A DNA stretch of 6,544 bases from Chitinophagaceae bacterium (lineage in GTDB: Bacteria; Bacteroidota; Bacteroidia; Chitinophagales; Chitinophagaceae). A program made the position numbers and the translations under genes. The notes beneath the pieces were generated by a model. That model had not been told where the DNA came from and searched no databases. It saw only the letters and a program-made list of their open reading frames with translations. The stretch lies in assembly GCA_947452875.1 (NCBI GenBank), contig CANGEZ010000123.1:1-6544 (forward strand), written 5' to 3'. This document shows positions 1 through 5,744 of the stretch, one piece after another; position 1 is the stretch's first letter; each line of letters begins with the position of its first letter.

Positions 1-474
1 ATTGGGGATACTATTAAGTTTGTTTCTACAGATCCATATCGAATTATAGTGAGTGGAAGAATCAAGCATTTCATATCTGCCTTTGGCGAGCATGTTATCG
101 GCGAAGAAGTGGAAGCTGCGATTTTAGGCGCTGCCAATGAGATGAAAGTAAAGCTCACGGAATTTACTGTAGCTCCATTTGTAAGTTCGGATAAAGGGAA
201 AAGTTATCACGAATGGTTTATTGAATTTGAAGAACAGCCTGAAGAAATAAATACATTTGCCTTACTGATTGATAATAACCTCCGAAAGAAAAATGTTTAT
301 TACGATGATTTGATTTCGGGTAATATTTTACAGCCTTTGAAAATAACATCTATTCGCAAAGACGGATTTGTGGATTATATGAAAAGTATCGGAAAGCTTG
401 GGGGGCAAAATAAAGTACCAAGATTGTCGAATGATAGGAAGATTGCGGATGGGTTAGATGTGTATTGTTTGTAA
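1..474 (+). CDS. GH3-family acyl-amido synthetase-like protein, C-terminal part (5' end outside window)
   Basis: The reading frame is open from base 1 to a TAA at 472-474, giving 157 residues of a protein that begins upstream. The visible part starts in the hinge region typical of GH3 (auxin-responsive promoter) proteins: DPYRI followed by a G-R-I-K-H-F segment (about residues 19-24) and SAFGEHV, resembling the GRxKHFINAFGE stretch of the family. The rest is the small C-terminal domain, with a YHEWFIEFEE strand and an LGGQNKVPRLSNDR segment near the end. Plant GH3 enzymes are members of the ANL adenylating superfamily that conjugate acyl acids to amino acids. Bacterial members, usually around 500 residues, are widespread in Bacteroidota, and as far as I recall their substrates are unknown. 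The GTG at 49 is internal and not the start, because the similarity continues upstream of it. The adenylate-forming core is outside the window, so activity cannot be judged. The family call is fairly secure; the substrate is unknown. Confidence 0.82.
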   Translation: MGDTIKFVSTDPYRIIVSGRIKHFISAFGEHVIGEEVEAAILGAANEMKVKLTEFTVAPFVSSDKGKSYHEWFIEFEEQPEEINTFALLIDNNLRKKNVYYDDLISGNILQPLKITSIRKDGFVDYMKSIGKLGGQNKVPRLSNDRKIADGLDVYCL

Positions 475-502
475 GCCCCCTAAATCCCCCAAAGGGGGAA
501 TT
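474..502 (+). repeat. 29-bp C5/G5 palindromic intergenic element, copy 1
   Basis: The element reads AGCCCCCTAAAT, then CCCCCAAAGGGGG, then AATT. Its first base is the last base of the GH3 gene's stop codon. It has two C5 tracts (476-480 and 486-490) and one G5 tract (494-498), so either C5 tract could pair with the G5 tract: a tight stem with an AAA loop or a wider alternative. The reverse complement of 5699-5727 matches it at 27 of 29 positions, so this is a dispersed element rather than a chance palindrome. From memory, similar C5/G5 elements are common between genes in Bacteroidota; I could not check this. It may act as a weak terminator or mRNA 3'-end hairpin for the GH3 gene, but it lacks a T-run and that role is inference. 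Confidence 0.8.
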
Positions 503-575
503 GAGCCAATAGTTTCTGAAGGAGGGATTATTTTATTTGCTATTTTTTTTAATTAACAATAATAAAAAATCAAAA

Positions 576-1313
576 ATGAGAAAGTTGAGTTTTCTATTTA
601 TTTGTACCGCTGTTGTATCATTGATTTCATTTCATGCGACTGCTCAAAAGGACACCAAGGCAGATCCAAGATTTGATAAATTCATGGATAAAGTAGCTGC
701 TTCCAAAGGGGTGACAGAACGTCCTAATGTAACCAAGGCTAGCTCCAATCATTTTTATAAAACCTATTTGGATTTTGTAAATAACAATCCTGCTCAAGGT
801 ATTTTGCTGAGTAAAGGAAGAACAGAAGTATTGGGTAAAGCTTCTTATACAGTCGATAAAAATGGTACTATAGATAAAGTTAGTGTGAAAGAATTGGCCT
901 CAGAATATTGGGGATTTTGTGATAATTACGGAACATTATATCGGTTAACAGAAAAAGATGCATTTCTGATAATTATTGCCGGAAAAATTACTCAATATGT
1001 AAGAACCAAAGATTGCTCCGGAACAATTAATAAAGACAGTACGTTTACATTGCTATTTGGCATGAGCGGACAAGGCGGGTATTTTGATTACGCCTCAAAA
1101 GGATTAGATGGTGAAATTGAAAATTTGGATGCTTCCCTCAAAAACGGTAAGAGTAAAGAGCTCGAAAAAATGATGTCAGATCATCCTGAAGTTTATCAAT
1201 CAATGCTTGAGGATGAAGATCAGGAGAAATACATCAATGCCAAATATCGCAAACGCGAGAATCTGACTTTCAAATTGCAGCACTATATTAGAGAGTATAA
1301 TAAGTTGCCATAG
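576..1313 (+). CDS. exported protein of unknown function (245 aa)
   Basis: I do not recognise this family. The start is placed at ATG 576 because the encoded N-terminus is a textbook signal peptide: MRK, then a hydrophobic core at residues 4-19, then an ATA|Q cleavage site at about 23/24, a form common in Bacteroidota. An upstream in-frame TTG at 537 would add 13 residues (LFFLINNNKKSK after the initiator) that spoil this arrangement. The mature part, about 222 residues, is soluble and probably periplasmic. It opens with a charged segment (KADPRFDKFMDKV), followed by a mixed region of likely beta strands and turns (about 75-175), with two cysteines, C115 and C147, that could form a disulfide. 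An acidic, lysine-rich, probably helical C-terminus follows (about 180-245). No catalytic motif, lipobox, C-terminal sorting domain or further membrane segment is visible. It stands alone, 101 bp after the GH3 gene and 202 bp before dxr, and an inverted 9-bp repeat array begins 8 nt past its stop. There is no clear promoter box; TTTATTTG at 532-539 is only a partial match. Confidence 0.85.
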   Translation: MRKLSFLFICTAVVSLISFHATAQKDTKADPRFDKFMDKVAASKGVTERPNVTKASSNHFYKTYLDFVNNNPAQGILLSKGRTEVLGKASYTVDKNGTIDKVSVKELASEYWGFCDNYGTLYRLTEKDAFLIIIAGKITQYVRTKDCSGTINKDSTFTLLFGMSGQGGYFDYASKGLDGEIENLDASLKNGKSKELEKMMSDHPEVYQSMLEDEDQEKYINAKYRKRENLTFKLQHYIREYNKLP

Positions 1314-1321
1314 GCATTAAT

Positions 1322-1425
1322 AAGTTTTATGAGGTTCAATAAGTTCAATAGGTTTAATAGGTTTCTTTTGAATGCAACATTTGAAACAATTTGAACCACT
1401 TGAGCTTATTGAACCTTTTGAACTT
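1322..1425 (+). repeat. inverted array of 9-bp ARGTTCAAT units (array A)
   Basis: The array begins 8 nt after the stop at 1313. Five + strand units run from 1322 to 1367: AAGTTTTAT, one extra G, AGGTTCAAT at 1332, AAGTTCAAT at 1341, AGGTTTAAT at 1350 and AGGTTTCTT at 1359. After a short spacer the same family appears reversed from 1381 to 1425: TTTGAACCA at 1390, CTTGAGCTT at 1399, ATTGAACCT at 1408 and TTTGAACTT at 1417. Aligning the left arm (1322-1365) with the reverse complement of the right arm (1383-1425) gives about 33 matches in 43 columns, plus some possible G-U pairs, with a loop of about 17 nt. The core is a 12-bp perfect match (AGGTTCAATAAG). As RNA it would form a long imperfect hairpin just past the upstream gene. 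A terminator or 3'-end stabiliser role is inference. The rest of the gap, 1426-1515, is A+T-rich and I see no clear promoter in it. Confidence 0.8.
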
Positions 1426-1515
1426 CTTTAAAGTTTTCTTTTATCAAAATATTCTCATTCATACACGGATATTAGTTTAAATTGCAGCACTTTTATCAGT
1501 TAAAAAATTGTACGT

Positions 1516-2685
1516 ATGGCTTCAGAAGCGCCTAAAAAAAAGGTGGCGATATTTGGTTCTACAGGTTCTATCGGAACCCAGGCTCTTGACGTAATCAGAG
1601 AGAACAAAGATATTTTTGAAGTGGAGGTGCTTACTGCGCATACCAACGACGAAATGCTCATTGCTCAATCGATTGAATTTTCGCCTAATGCGGTGGTGAT
1701 TGGGGATGTTTCCAAATATGAAAAAGTGAAATCTGCGCTGAGTGGCACTGACGTGAAAGTCTTTGCTGGTGAAAAAGCTTTGGAAGAAGTCGCTGATTTT
1801 GATTCTTATGATATTATGATTGCGGCCATTGTTGGTTTTGCAGGTTTGAAACCTACTTTAAAAGCAGTTGAAAAAGGAAAGGTGATTGCTTTGGCGAACA
1901 AAGAAACCTTGGTTGTTGCCGGTGATATTGTAATGCAAAAAGCACTAGAACATCGTGCGCCGATCATTCCAGTCGATAGCGAACATTCTGCCATTTTTCA
2001 ATGTTTGGTTGGAGAATCGCGAAACCCAATAGAGAAAATTATCCTTACGGCAAGCGGTGGCCCTTTCCTCGGAAAGAAACCTAACTTCCTCGTAAATGTA
2101 AAAAGAGATCACGCGTTACAACATCCCAATTGGAGTATGGGCGCAAAGATTTCAATAGATTCTGCGACGTTGATGAACAAAGGTTTGGAAATGATAGAAG
2201 CCAAATGGTTGTTCAATTTAAATCCGAGTCAAATTGAGGTAGTTATTCATCCTCAAAGTGTTATACATAGTATGGTTCAGTTTGAAGATGGAAGTATTAA
2301 AGCTCAAATGGGACTTCCCGATATGAAGTTACCCATTCAATATGCACTTGGTTTTCCTAAACGACTCCAAAATAATTTCCCAAGATTAGATTTCAGAAGA
2401 TATCCCAACCTAAGTTTTGAAGAACCTGATTACAAGACTTTCAGAAATCTGGGCTTGGCGATTGATGCCTTACAAGCAGGTGGAAATAAAGCATGTGTTT
2501 TAAATGCCGCCAATGAAATTGCAGTTTGGGCATTCCTCAAAAACAGAATCGGCTTCTTAGATATAACGGCTGTTGTAGAAAAAACCATGAATGCGGTAAA
2601 GTACATTGCAAAGCCAAACTTGCAGGAATATTTCGACAGTGATGGCGAGGCCCGAAATTTCGCTGCTTCTCTCATAAAATTATAA
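1516..2685 (+). CDS. dxr: 1-deoxy-D-xylulose-5-phosphate reductoisomerase
   Basis: Dxr (IspC) is a cytoplasmic enzyme that rearranges and reduces 1-deoxy-D-xylulose 5-phosphate to 2-C-methyl-D-erythritol 4-phosphate, using NADPH and a divalent metal. This is the first committed step of the MEP isoprenoid pathway and the target of fosmidomycin. The 389 residues compare with 398 in E. coli. The N-terminal NADPH-binding motif GSTGSIG is at 14-20 and LANKE at 126-130. PVDSEHSA at 152-159 supplies metal ligands D154 and E156. SGGPF (S180) and HPNWSMG (H203) follow, then the S216, N221, K222 and E225 cluster in DSATLMNKGLE, matching E. coli S222, N227, K228 and E231. The C-terminal helical domain contains LNAANE at 329-334. 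All key residues are present, so the enzyme should be active. ATG 1516 is 8 codons ahead of the first strand (KVAIFG), which suits the family; there is no Shine-Dalgarno sequence. rseP follows 50 bp downstream, a pairing common in bacteria including Bacteroidota. Confidence 0.98.
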   Translation: MASEAPKKKVAIFGSTGSIGTQALDVIRENKDIFEVEVLTAHTNDEMLIAQSIEFSPNAVVIGDVSKYEKVKSALSGTDVKVFAGEKALEEVADFDSYDIMIAAIVGFAGLKPTLKAVEKGKVIALANKETLVVAGDIVMQKALEHRAPIIPVDSEHSAIFQCLVGESRNPIEKIILTASGGPFLGKKPNFLVNVKRDHALQHPNWSMGAKISIDSATLMNKGLEMIEAKWLFNLNPSQIEVVIHPQSVIHSMVQFEDGSIKAQMGLPDMKLPIQYALGFPKRLQNNFPRLDFRRYPNLSFEEPDYKTFRNLGLAIDALQAGGNKACVLNAANEIAVWAFLKNRIGFLDITAVVEKTMNAVKYIAKPNLQEYFDSDGEARNFAASLIKL

Positions 2686-2691
2686 TACCAA

Positions 2692-2699
2692 TATTTTTG
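2692..2699 (+). promoter_or_regulatory. possible -7 box (TATTTTTG) upstream of rseP
   Basis: TATTTTTG in the dxr-rseP gap fits the Bacteroidota -7 consensus TAnnTTTG. It would place transcription start near 2704-2706 and give rseP its own leader of about 30 nt. No convincing TTG-type -33 element lies about 20 bp upstream, and the gap is T-rich enough for a chance match. If real, rseP would have an internal promoter as well as readthrough from dxr. Confidence 0.3.
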
Positions 2700-2735
2700 A
2701 CTTTTGATTTTTAAATTTTGAATTAATAAATAAAA

Positions 2736-4115
2736 ATGAACTTATTAGCTATCGATTGGTCGAGTGTGGGTTTAAAAGCTGCACAATTATTATTATCACT
2801 TTCTATCTTAGTTATCCTTCACGAATTCGGACATTACATCACCGCCAAATGGTTCAAATGCCGCGTTGAAAAATTCTATCTATTTTTCGATCCTTATTTT
2901 TCAATTTTTAAAAAGAAAATTGGCGAGACTGAATATGGTATTGGTTGGCTTCCATTAGGAGGTTATGTGAAAATCGCAGGTATGGTTGATGAAAGCATGG
3001 ACAAAGAGCAACTGAAGCAGCCTGCTCAAGATTGGGAATTCAGAAGTAAACCAGCTTGGCAAAGATTAATCATCATGCTTGGCGGTATCATCGTAAATGT
3101 GTTATTGGCATTTGTTATTTACTCCATGATTTTGATGGTATGGGGCGAAAAGAACATCAAAGCCGATTCATTAAAATATGGCGTGGCTTTTAATGATCCA
3201 TTATTCAAAGATTTAGGCTTTCAAAATGGTGACAAAATCATTGCCGTTGATGGCAAGCCTGTAGTTGAATTCACTGATATTCTTAAAAAGATTTTGTTGG
3301 TAGACAGCAATGTTACCGTTATCAGAAATGGACAACAGCAAAATTTAAAAATGCCTGTTGATTTAATCGGCAAACTCATTGAAAAAAGAAAGAAATCAGA
3401 ACAGCCTTTAATCAGTCCAAGAGTGCCCGTAATGGTATTGGCAATTAGTGATACATCTATTGCTTACAAAAACGGACTTCGCAAAAGCGACCGTATCATG
3501 GGTGTAAATGCATTCAATACAGAATACAGAGATGATTACGAAAAAGTCATGATGGATATGAAAAAAGGTGCTCCAATTGTATTGAAAGTGAGTCGTAACG
3601 ACAGCTTCATTTTAATCAACACCACATTGCCGGAAGACAGTAGAATTGGCTTCAGTTCACCAAATCAACCAGAACAATTTGATAGCTTGGGTGTGTACGA
3701 TTATGTAGAAAAGAAGTATGGTTTCTTCGCAGCCATTCCTGCCGGAATAAAAAGAGCAGGAGATGAGCTTAGTTTTTATATCGACCAGTTTAAGAAAATC
3801 CTATCTCCTTCAACCGGAGCTTATAAAGGAGTTGGAGGTTTCAAATCCATGGGCTCTGTGTTTTCGGGCACCGGCTGGGATTGGGAACATTTCTGGACCA
3901 TCACTGCATTTTTCTCTATCGTTTTAGCATTCATGAATTTATTGCCAATACCAGCTTTGGATGGCGGTCATGTGTTGTTTACATTAATTGAAATGATTAC
4001 CCGCAGAAAACCAAGCGAGAAATTCCTTGAATATGCTCAAATTGTAGGTATGATTTTGCTACTCAGTTTGATGTTGTATGCGAATGGGAATGATTGGTTT
4101 GGGTGGGGGAAATAA
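2736..4115 (+). CDS. rseP: RseP-like site-2 intramembrane zinc metalloprotease
   Basis: This inner-membrane protease of family M50 cuts membrane-spanning substrates within the bilayer. In E. coli, RseP cleaves the anti-sigma factor RseA after DegS and also clears signal-peptide remnants; substrates in this organism are unknown. The 459 residues compare with 450 in E. coli. The first membrane segment (about 14-30) ends in the zinc-binding HEFGH motif (H29, E30, H33). GWLPLGGYVKIAGM at 70-83 is the conserved membrane-associated loop. A second membrane segment lies at about 108-135, followed by two PDZ-like regions (about 145-205, with GFQNGDKIIAVDGK, and about 228-300, with GLRKSDRIMGVN). The third membrane segment (about 385-405) carries NLLPIPALDGGH, whose D409 is the third zinc ligand, and a fourth lies at about 430-448. 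The second PDZ lacks the classic PAxxAGL form (SIAYKNGL here) but is recognisable. The gene is 50 bp after dxr and probably shares its transcript. An inverted 9-bp repeat array starts 3 nt beyond the stop. Confidence 0.96.
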   Translation: MNLLAIDWSSVGLKAAQLLLSLSILVILHEFGHYITAKWFKCRVEKFYLFFDPYFSIFKKKIGETEYGIGWLPLGGYVKIAGMVDESMDKEQLKQPAQDWEFRSKPAWQRLIIMLGGIIVNVLLAFVIYSMILMVWGEKNIKADSLKYGVAFNDPLFKDLGFQNGDKIIAVDGKPVVEFTDILKKILLVDSNVTVIRNGQQQNLKMPVDLIGKLIEKRKKSEQPLISPRVPVMVLAISDTSIAYKNGLRKSDRIMGVNAFNTEYRDDYEKVMMDMKKGAPIVLKVSRNDSFILINTTLPEDSRIGFSSPNQPEQFDSLGVYDYVEKKYGFFAAIPAGIKRAGDELSFYIDQFKKILSPSTGAYKGVGGFKSMGSVFSGTGWDWEHFWTITAFFSIVLAFMNLLPIPALDGGHVLFTLIEMITRRKPSEKFLEYAQIVGMILLLSLMLYANGNDWFGWGK

Positions 4116-4118
4116 GTT

Positions 4119-4232
4119 CTGTTTCAGAGGTTGAAAAGGTTCAATAAGTTCAAAAAGTTTTTTTTAATTTGAAAATGATCTTATTTCGTCTAACGTTTTG
4201 AACCTTTTAAACCTGTTGAACTCATTAAACTT
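4119..4232 (+). repeat. inverted array of 9-bp ARGTTCAAT units (array B)
   Basis: The array begins 3 nt after the rseP stop. Five + strand units sit in exact 9-bp phase from 4119 to 4163: CTGTTTCAG, AGGTTGAAA at 4128, AGGTTCAAT at 4137, AAGTTCAAA at 4146 and AAGTTTTTT at 4155. After a spacer of about 33 nt, four reversed units in exact phase fill 4197-4232: TTTGAACCT, TTTAAACCT at 4206, GTTGAACTC at 4215 and ATTAAACTT at 4224. Arm-to-arm pairing is looser than in array A, at about 5-7 of 9 per unit before G-U pairs, so the hairpin would be less stable. The first unit shares CTGTTTCA with the start of array C at 5535, which suggests common ancestry. The T8 run at 4158-4165 lies inside the spacer side of the array, so this is not a classic intrinsic terminator. 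Confidence 0.75.
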
Positions 4233-4239
4233 TTATCCT

Positions 4240-4270
4240 AACCACAAACATCATTTAAAAAACCACAAAC
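4240..4270 (+). repeat. 10-bp direct repeat AACCACAAAC upstream of permease promoter
   Basis: Two perfect copies of AACCACAAAC occupy 4240-4249 and 4261-4270, with starts 21 bp apart (about two helical turns), so both present the same DNA face. The second ends 3 bp before the candidate -7 box at 4274. This spacing suits a regulator binding site or an upstream promoter element, but no regulator family can be named and the sequence is low in complexity. Confidence 0.35.
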
Positions 4271-4273
4271 TCC

Positions 4274-4281
4274 TATTTTTG
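4274..4281 (+). promoter_or_regulatory. candidate -7 box (TATTTTTG) for the ABC permease gene, likely leaderless
   Basis: TATTTTTG matches the Bacteroidota -7 consensus TAnnTTTG at every fixed position. It ends 4 nt before the ATG at 4286, so transcription would begin at or within a few bases of the start codon, giving a leaderless or nearly leaderless mRNA. No Shine-Dalgarno sequence is present, which agrees. A clear TTG-type -33 element is not visible, so the promoter is plausible but not certain. Confidence 0.5.
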
Positions 4282-4285
4282 CCAC

Positions 4286-5527
4286 ATGCTCAAATCGCTT
4301 AGCATATTTCAAAATTCAATTCGGCTTACTTTTCAGGAGCTTAGGGTGAATAAGTTGCGTACCGGGTTGAGTTTGACTGGTGTGGCCTTTGGGATTTTCT
4401 GCATTATTGGAGTACTTACCACAGTTAACAGTCTGGAACAAAATATTCAAGATGAAGTCAAAAGCCTTGGCAGCAATACCATTTACATTGATAAGTGGGA
4501 TTACAGCGGTGGCCCTAATAAACCTTTCTGGAAATATCGTTCAAGACCGGTGATGAAAAACGAGGAAGCGGCATTGATTAAACAACGATCGTTACTTACC
4601 GGAGAAGCTACTTATCTCATGCAAGCCACGGCCAATATTTCTTATAAAGACGAGGTGATTGAAAATGGCACAGTGTATTGTATCAATGAAGACCAGATTG
4701 GCATTCAGCCCATTCAATTTGAAACAGGTCGATATTTCTCTTCAAACGAATTTACCAATGGAACAAATAACGGTATCATTGGATTTACCAATGCAGAAGA
4801 TTTGTTTGGTTCGGCTGAAAGGGCTTTAGGCAAACAAGTAGATGTGAAAGGAAAAAAAATCACCATTGTTGGTGTCATTAAAAAAGAAGGTAAAAGTTTT
4901 ATCGGTTGGGATTATGATAAATGTATCATGATCAATAATAAATACGCTAAGCAGTTGTTTGATCCCGAACAATCGAATCCTATTTTAATTGTAAAAGGCA
5001 AGCCTGATGTTACGACAGATGCATTAACACAGGAGCTTCGTGGTATCATGCGACAAATTAGAAAGTTGAGTCCCTTGCAAGAAGACAATTTTTCGCTGAA
5101 TACAGTAGAAGCTTTTAGTAAAGCAATTTCAGATTCATTTGTAACCATTAATATTGTTGGTTCTATAATCGGAGGTATCAGTTTGATTGTTGGTATGTTT
5201 GGGATTGCGAATATCATGTTCGTGACGGTTAAAGAAAGAACACCCATCATAGGTTTGAAAAAAGCCATTGGCGCCAAACGCAAAACCATTTTAGCAGAGT
5301 TCTTGATGGAAGCGGCTATCCTCTGCATTTTGGGAGGAGCTATAGGTTTGCTTTTGGTTTATATTTTGACATTGATATTATCAGGGCCTTTGGAGTTTCC
5401 TGTTCATTTATCAGCACCGATGATTACCACAACATTTATCATCTGTTTGGTAATCGGCGTTCTTGCCGGAATCATACCTGCATCACGTGCTGCAAAAATG
5501 GATCCGGTGAAGGCGATTAGGAGTTAG
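4286..5527 (+). CDS. MacB/FtsX-family ABC transporter permease
   Basis: This 413-residue protein has the layout of a MacB-type (type VII) ABC permease. A cytoplasmic amphipathic start (FQNSIRLTFQELRVNKLRTGLS) leads into membrane segment 1 at about 28-49. A large periplasmic MacB_PCD domain of about 235 residues follows, then membrane segments at about 286-312, 337-365 and 378-400. The FtsX-domain signatures are clear: GIANIMFVTVKERTPIIGLKKAIGAKR at 306-332 and IPASRAAKMDPVKAIRS at the C-terminus. Such permeases work as dimers with a separate or fused LolD/MacB-like ATPase and move substrates mechanically from the periplasm, for example lipoproteins, peptides or antibiotics, without carrying them through the membrane. 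No ATPase domain is fused and no ATPase gene is in view, so the partner must be encoded elsewhere. The substrate is unknown. The first coding ATG at 4286 fits the family start. The gene has its own candidate promoter and is flanked by repeat arrays, so it is probably a single-gene unit. Confidence 0.93.
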   Translation: MLKSLSIFQNSIRLTFQELRVNKLRTGLSLTGVAFGIFCIIGVLTTVNSLEQNIQDEVKSLGSNTIYIDKWDYSGGPNKPFWKYRSRPVMKNEEAALIKQRSLLTGEATYLMQATANISYKDEVIENGTVYCINEDQIGIQPIQFETGRYFSSNEFTNGTNNGIIGFTNAEDLFGSAERALGKQVDVKGKKITIVGVIKKEGKSFIGWDYDKCIMINNKYAKQLFDPEQSNPILIVKGKPDVTTDALTQELRGIMRQIRKLSPLQEDNFSLNTVEAFSKAISDSFVTINIVGSIIGGISLIVGMFGIANIMFVTVKERTPIIGLKKAIGAKRKTILAEFLMEAAILCILGGAIGLLLVYILTLILSGPLEFPVHLSAPMITTTFIICLVIGVLAGIIPASRAAKMDPVKAIRS

Positions 5528-5534
5528 GGAACAG

Positions 5535-5653
5535 CTGTTTCAAAAAGTTCAATTAGTTCAATAAGTTTGATACATTCAATTAGTTCAACAAGTTTGTTTC
5601 TGAATAAAATTCAACATTTTGAACAAATTGAACCTCTGGAACTTTTTGAACAA
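5535..5653 (+). repeat. inverted array of 9-bp ARGTTCAAT units (array C)
   Basis: The longest array, beginning 7 nt after the permease stop. Seven + strand units run in phase from 5536 to 5598, including AAGTTCAAT at 5545, TAGTTCAAT at 5554, AAGTTTGAT at 5563, ACATTCAAT at 5572, TAGTTCAAC at 5581 and AAGTTTGTT at 5590. Five reversed units fill 5609-5653: ATTCAACAT, TTTGAACAA at 5618, ATTGAACCT at 5627, CTGGAACTT at 5636 and TTTGAACAA at 5645. The outer units pair best: 5536-5580 can fold against 5609-5653 with a loop of about 28 nt. Stop codons (TAG) in the 9-bp frame rule out a repetitive peptide. The array lies between the permease and tsaD and could separate their transcripts, which is inference. 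Confidence 0.8.
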
Positions 5654-5666
5654 AAAATATTAAAAT

Positions 5667-5744
5667 AACAACAAACATCAAAATAACAACCGCCTACAAC
5701 TTCCCCCTTTGGGGGATTGAGGGGGCTAACAAAACAACAAACAT
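5667..5744 (+). repeat. 12-bp direct repeat AACAACAAACAT flanking the C5/G5 element
   Basis: Perfect copies of AACAACAAACAT lie at 5667-5678 and 5733-5744, on either side of the palindromic element at 5699-5727. The second copy runs into the tsaD start codon, sharing its first T. The arrangement could be a target-site duplication around an inserted segment of about 54 bp, or a duplicated leader. The A/C-rich composition makes a chance match possible, and the copies do not abut the 29-bp element. Confidence 0.4.
5699..5727 (-). repeat. 29-bp C5/G5 palindromic intergenic element, copy 2 (inverted)
   Basis: On the + strand it reads ACTT, CCCCCTTTGGGGG, ATTGAGGGGGCT. Its reverse complement matches 474-502 at 27 of 29 positions, the differences being at columns 9 and 28. 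It ends 16 nt before the TTG start of tsaD, so in the mRNA the C5-TTT-G5 stem would sit within the leader just upstream of the ribosome-binding area. It could limit translation or end transcription entering from the permease side. There is no T-run after the stem. Confidence 0.8.

Noticed and set aside
537..575. TTG 537 as start of the exported protein
   Set aside because: It would put 13 extra residues (LFFLINNNKKSK after the initiator) before a complete signal peptide; ATG 576 gives a normal one.
1329..1394. Small ORF across array A encoding repeated R/K-F-N tripeptides (ATG 1329, TGA 1392-1394, 21 residues)
   Set aside because: The 9-bp unit automatically gives a tripeptide repeat. Array C has TAG stops in the same unit frame and array B has no start codon, so coding is not the conserved property.
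1322..1425. GGTTCAA motifs resembling the T-loop of tRNA genes
   Set aside because: No acceptor, D or anticodon stems surround them, and the motif simply recurs every 9 bp as part of the array.
1272..1490. 12-bp repeat AAATTGCAGCAC at 1272-1283 (in the exported-protein gene) and 1479-1490 (upstream of dxr)
   Set aside because: One copy is coding, the match stops after about 15 bp with one mismatch, and no symmetry or spacing suggests function; most likely chance.
1806..1994. Minus-strand ORF inside dxr (likewise 2430-2675, and 4912-5328 inside the permease gene)
   Set aside because: These are shadows of strongly recognised + strand genes, with no recognisable product or start context.
5535..5653. 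CRISPR-like array
   Set aside because: Units are 9 bp, contiguous and degenerate, with no spacers of 25-40 bp and no cas genes; the inverted half is not a CRISPR trait.
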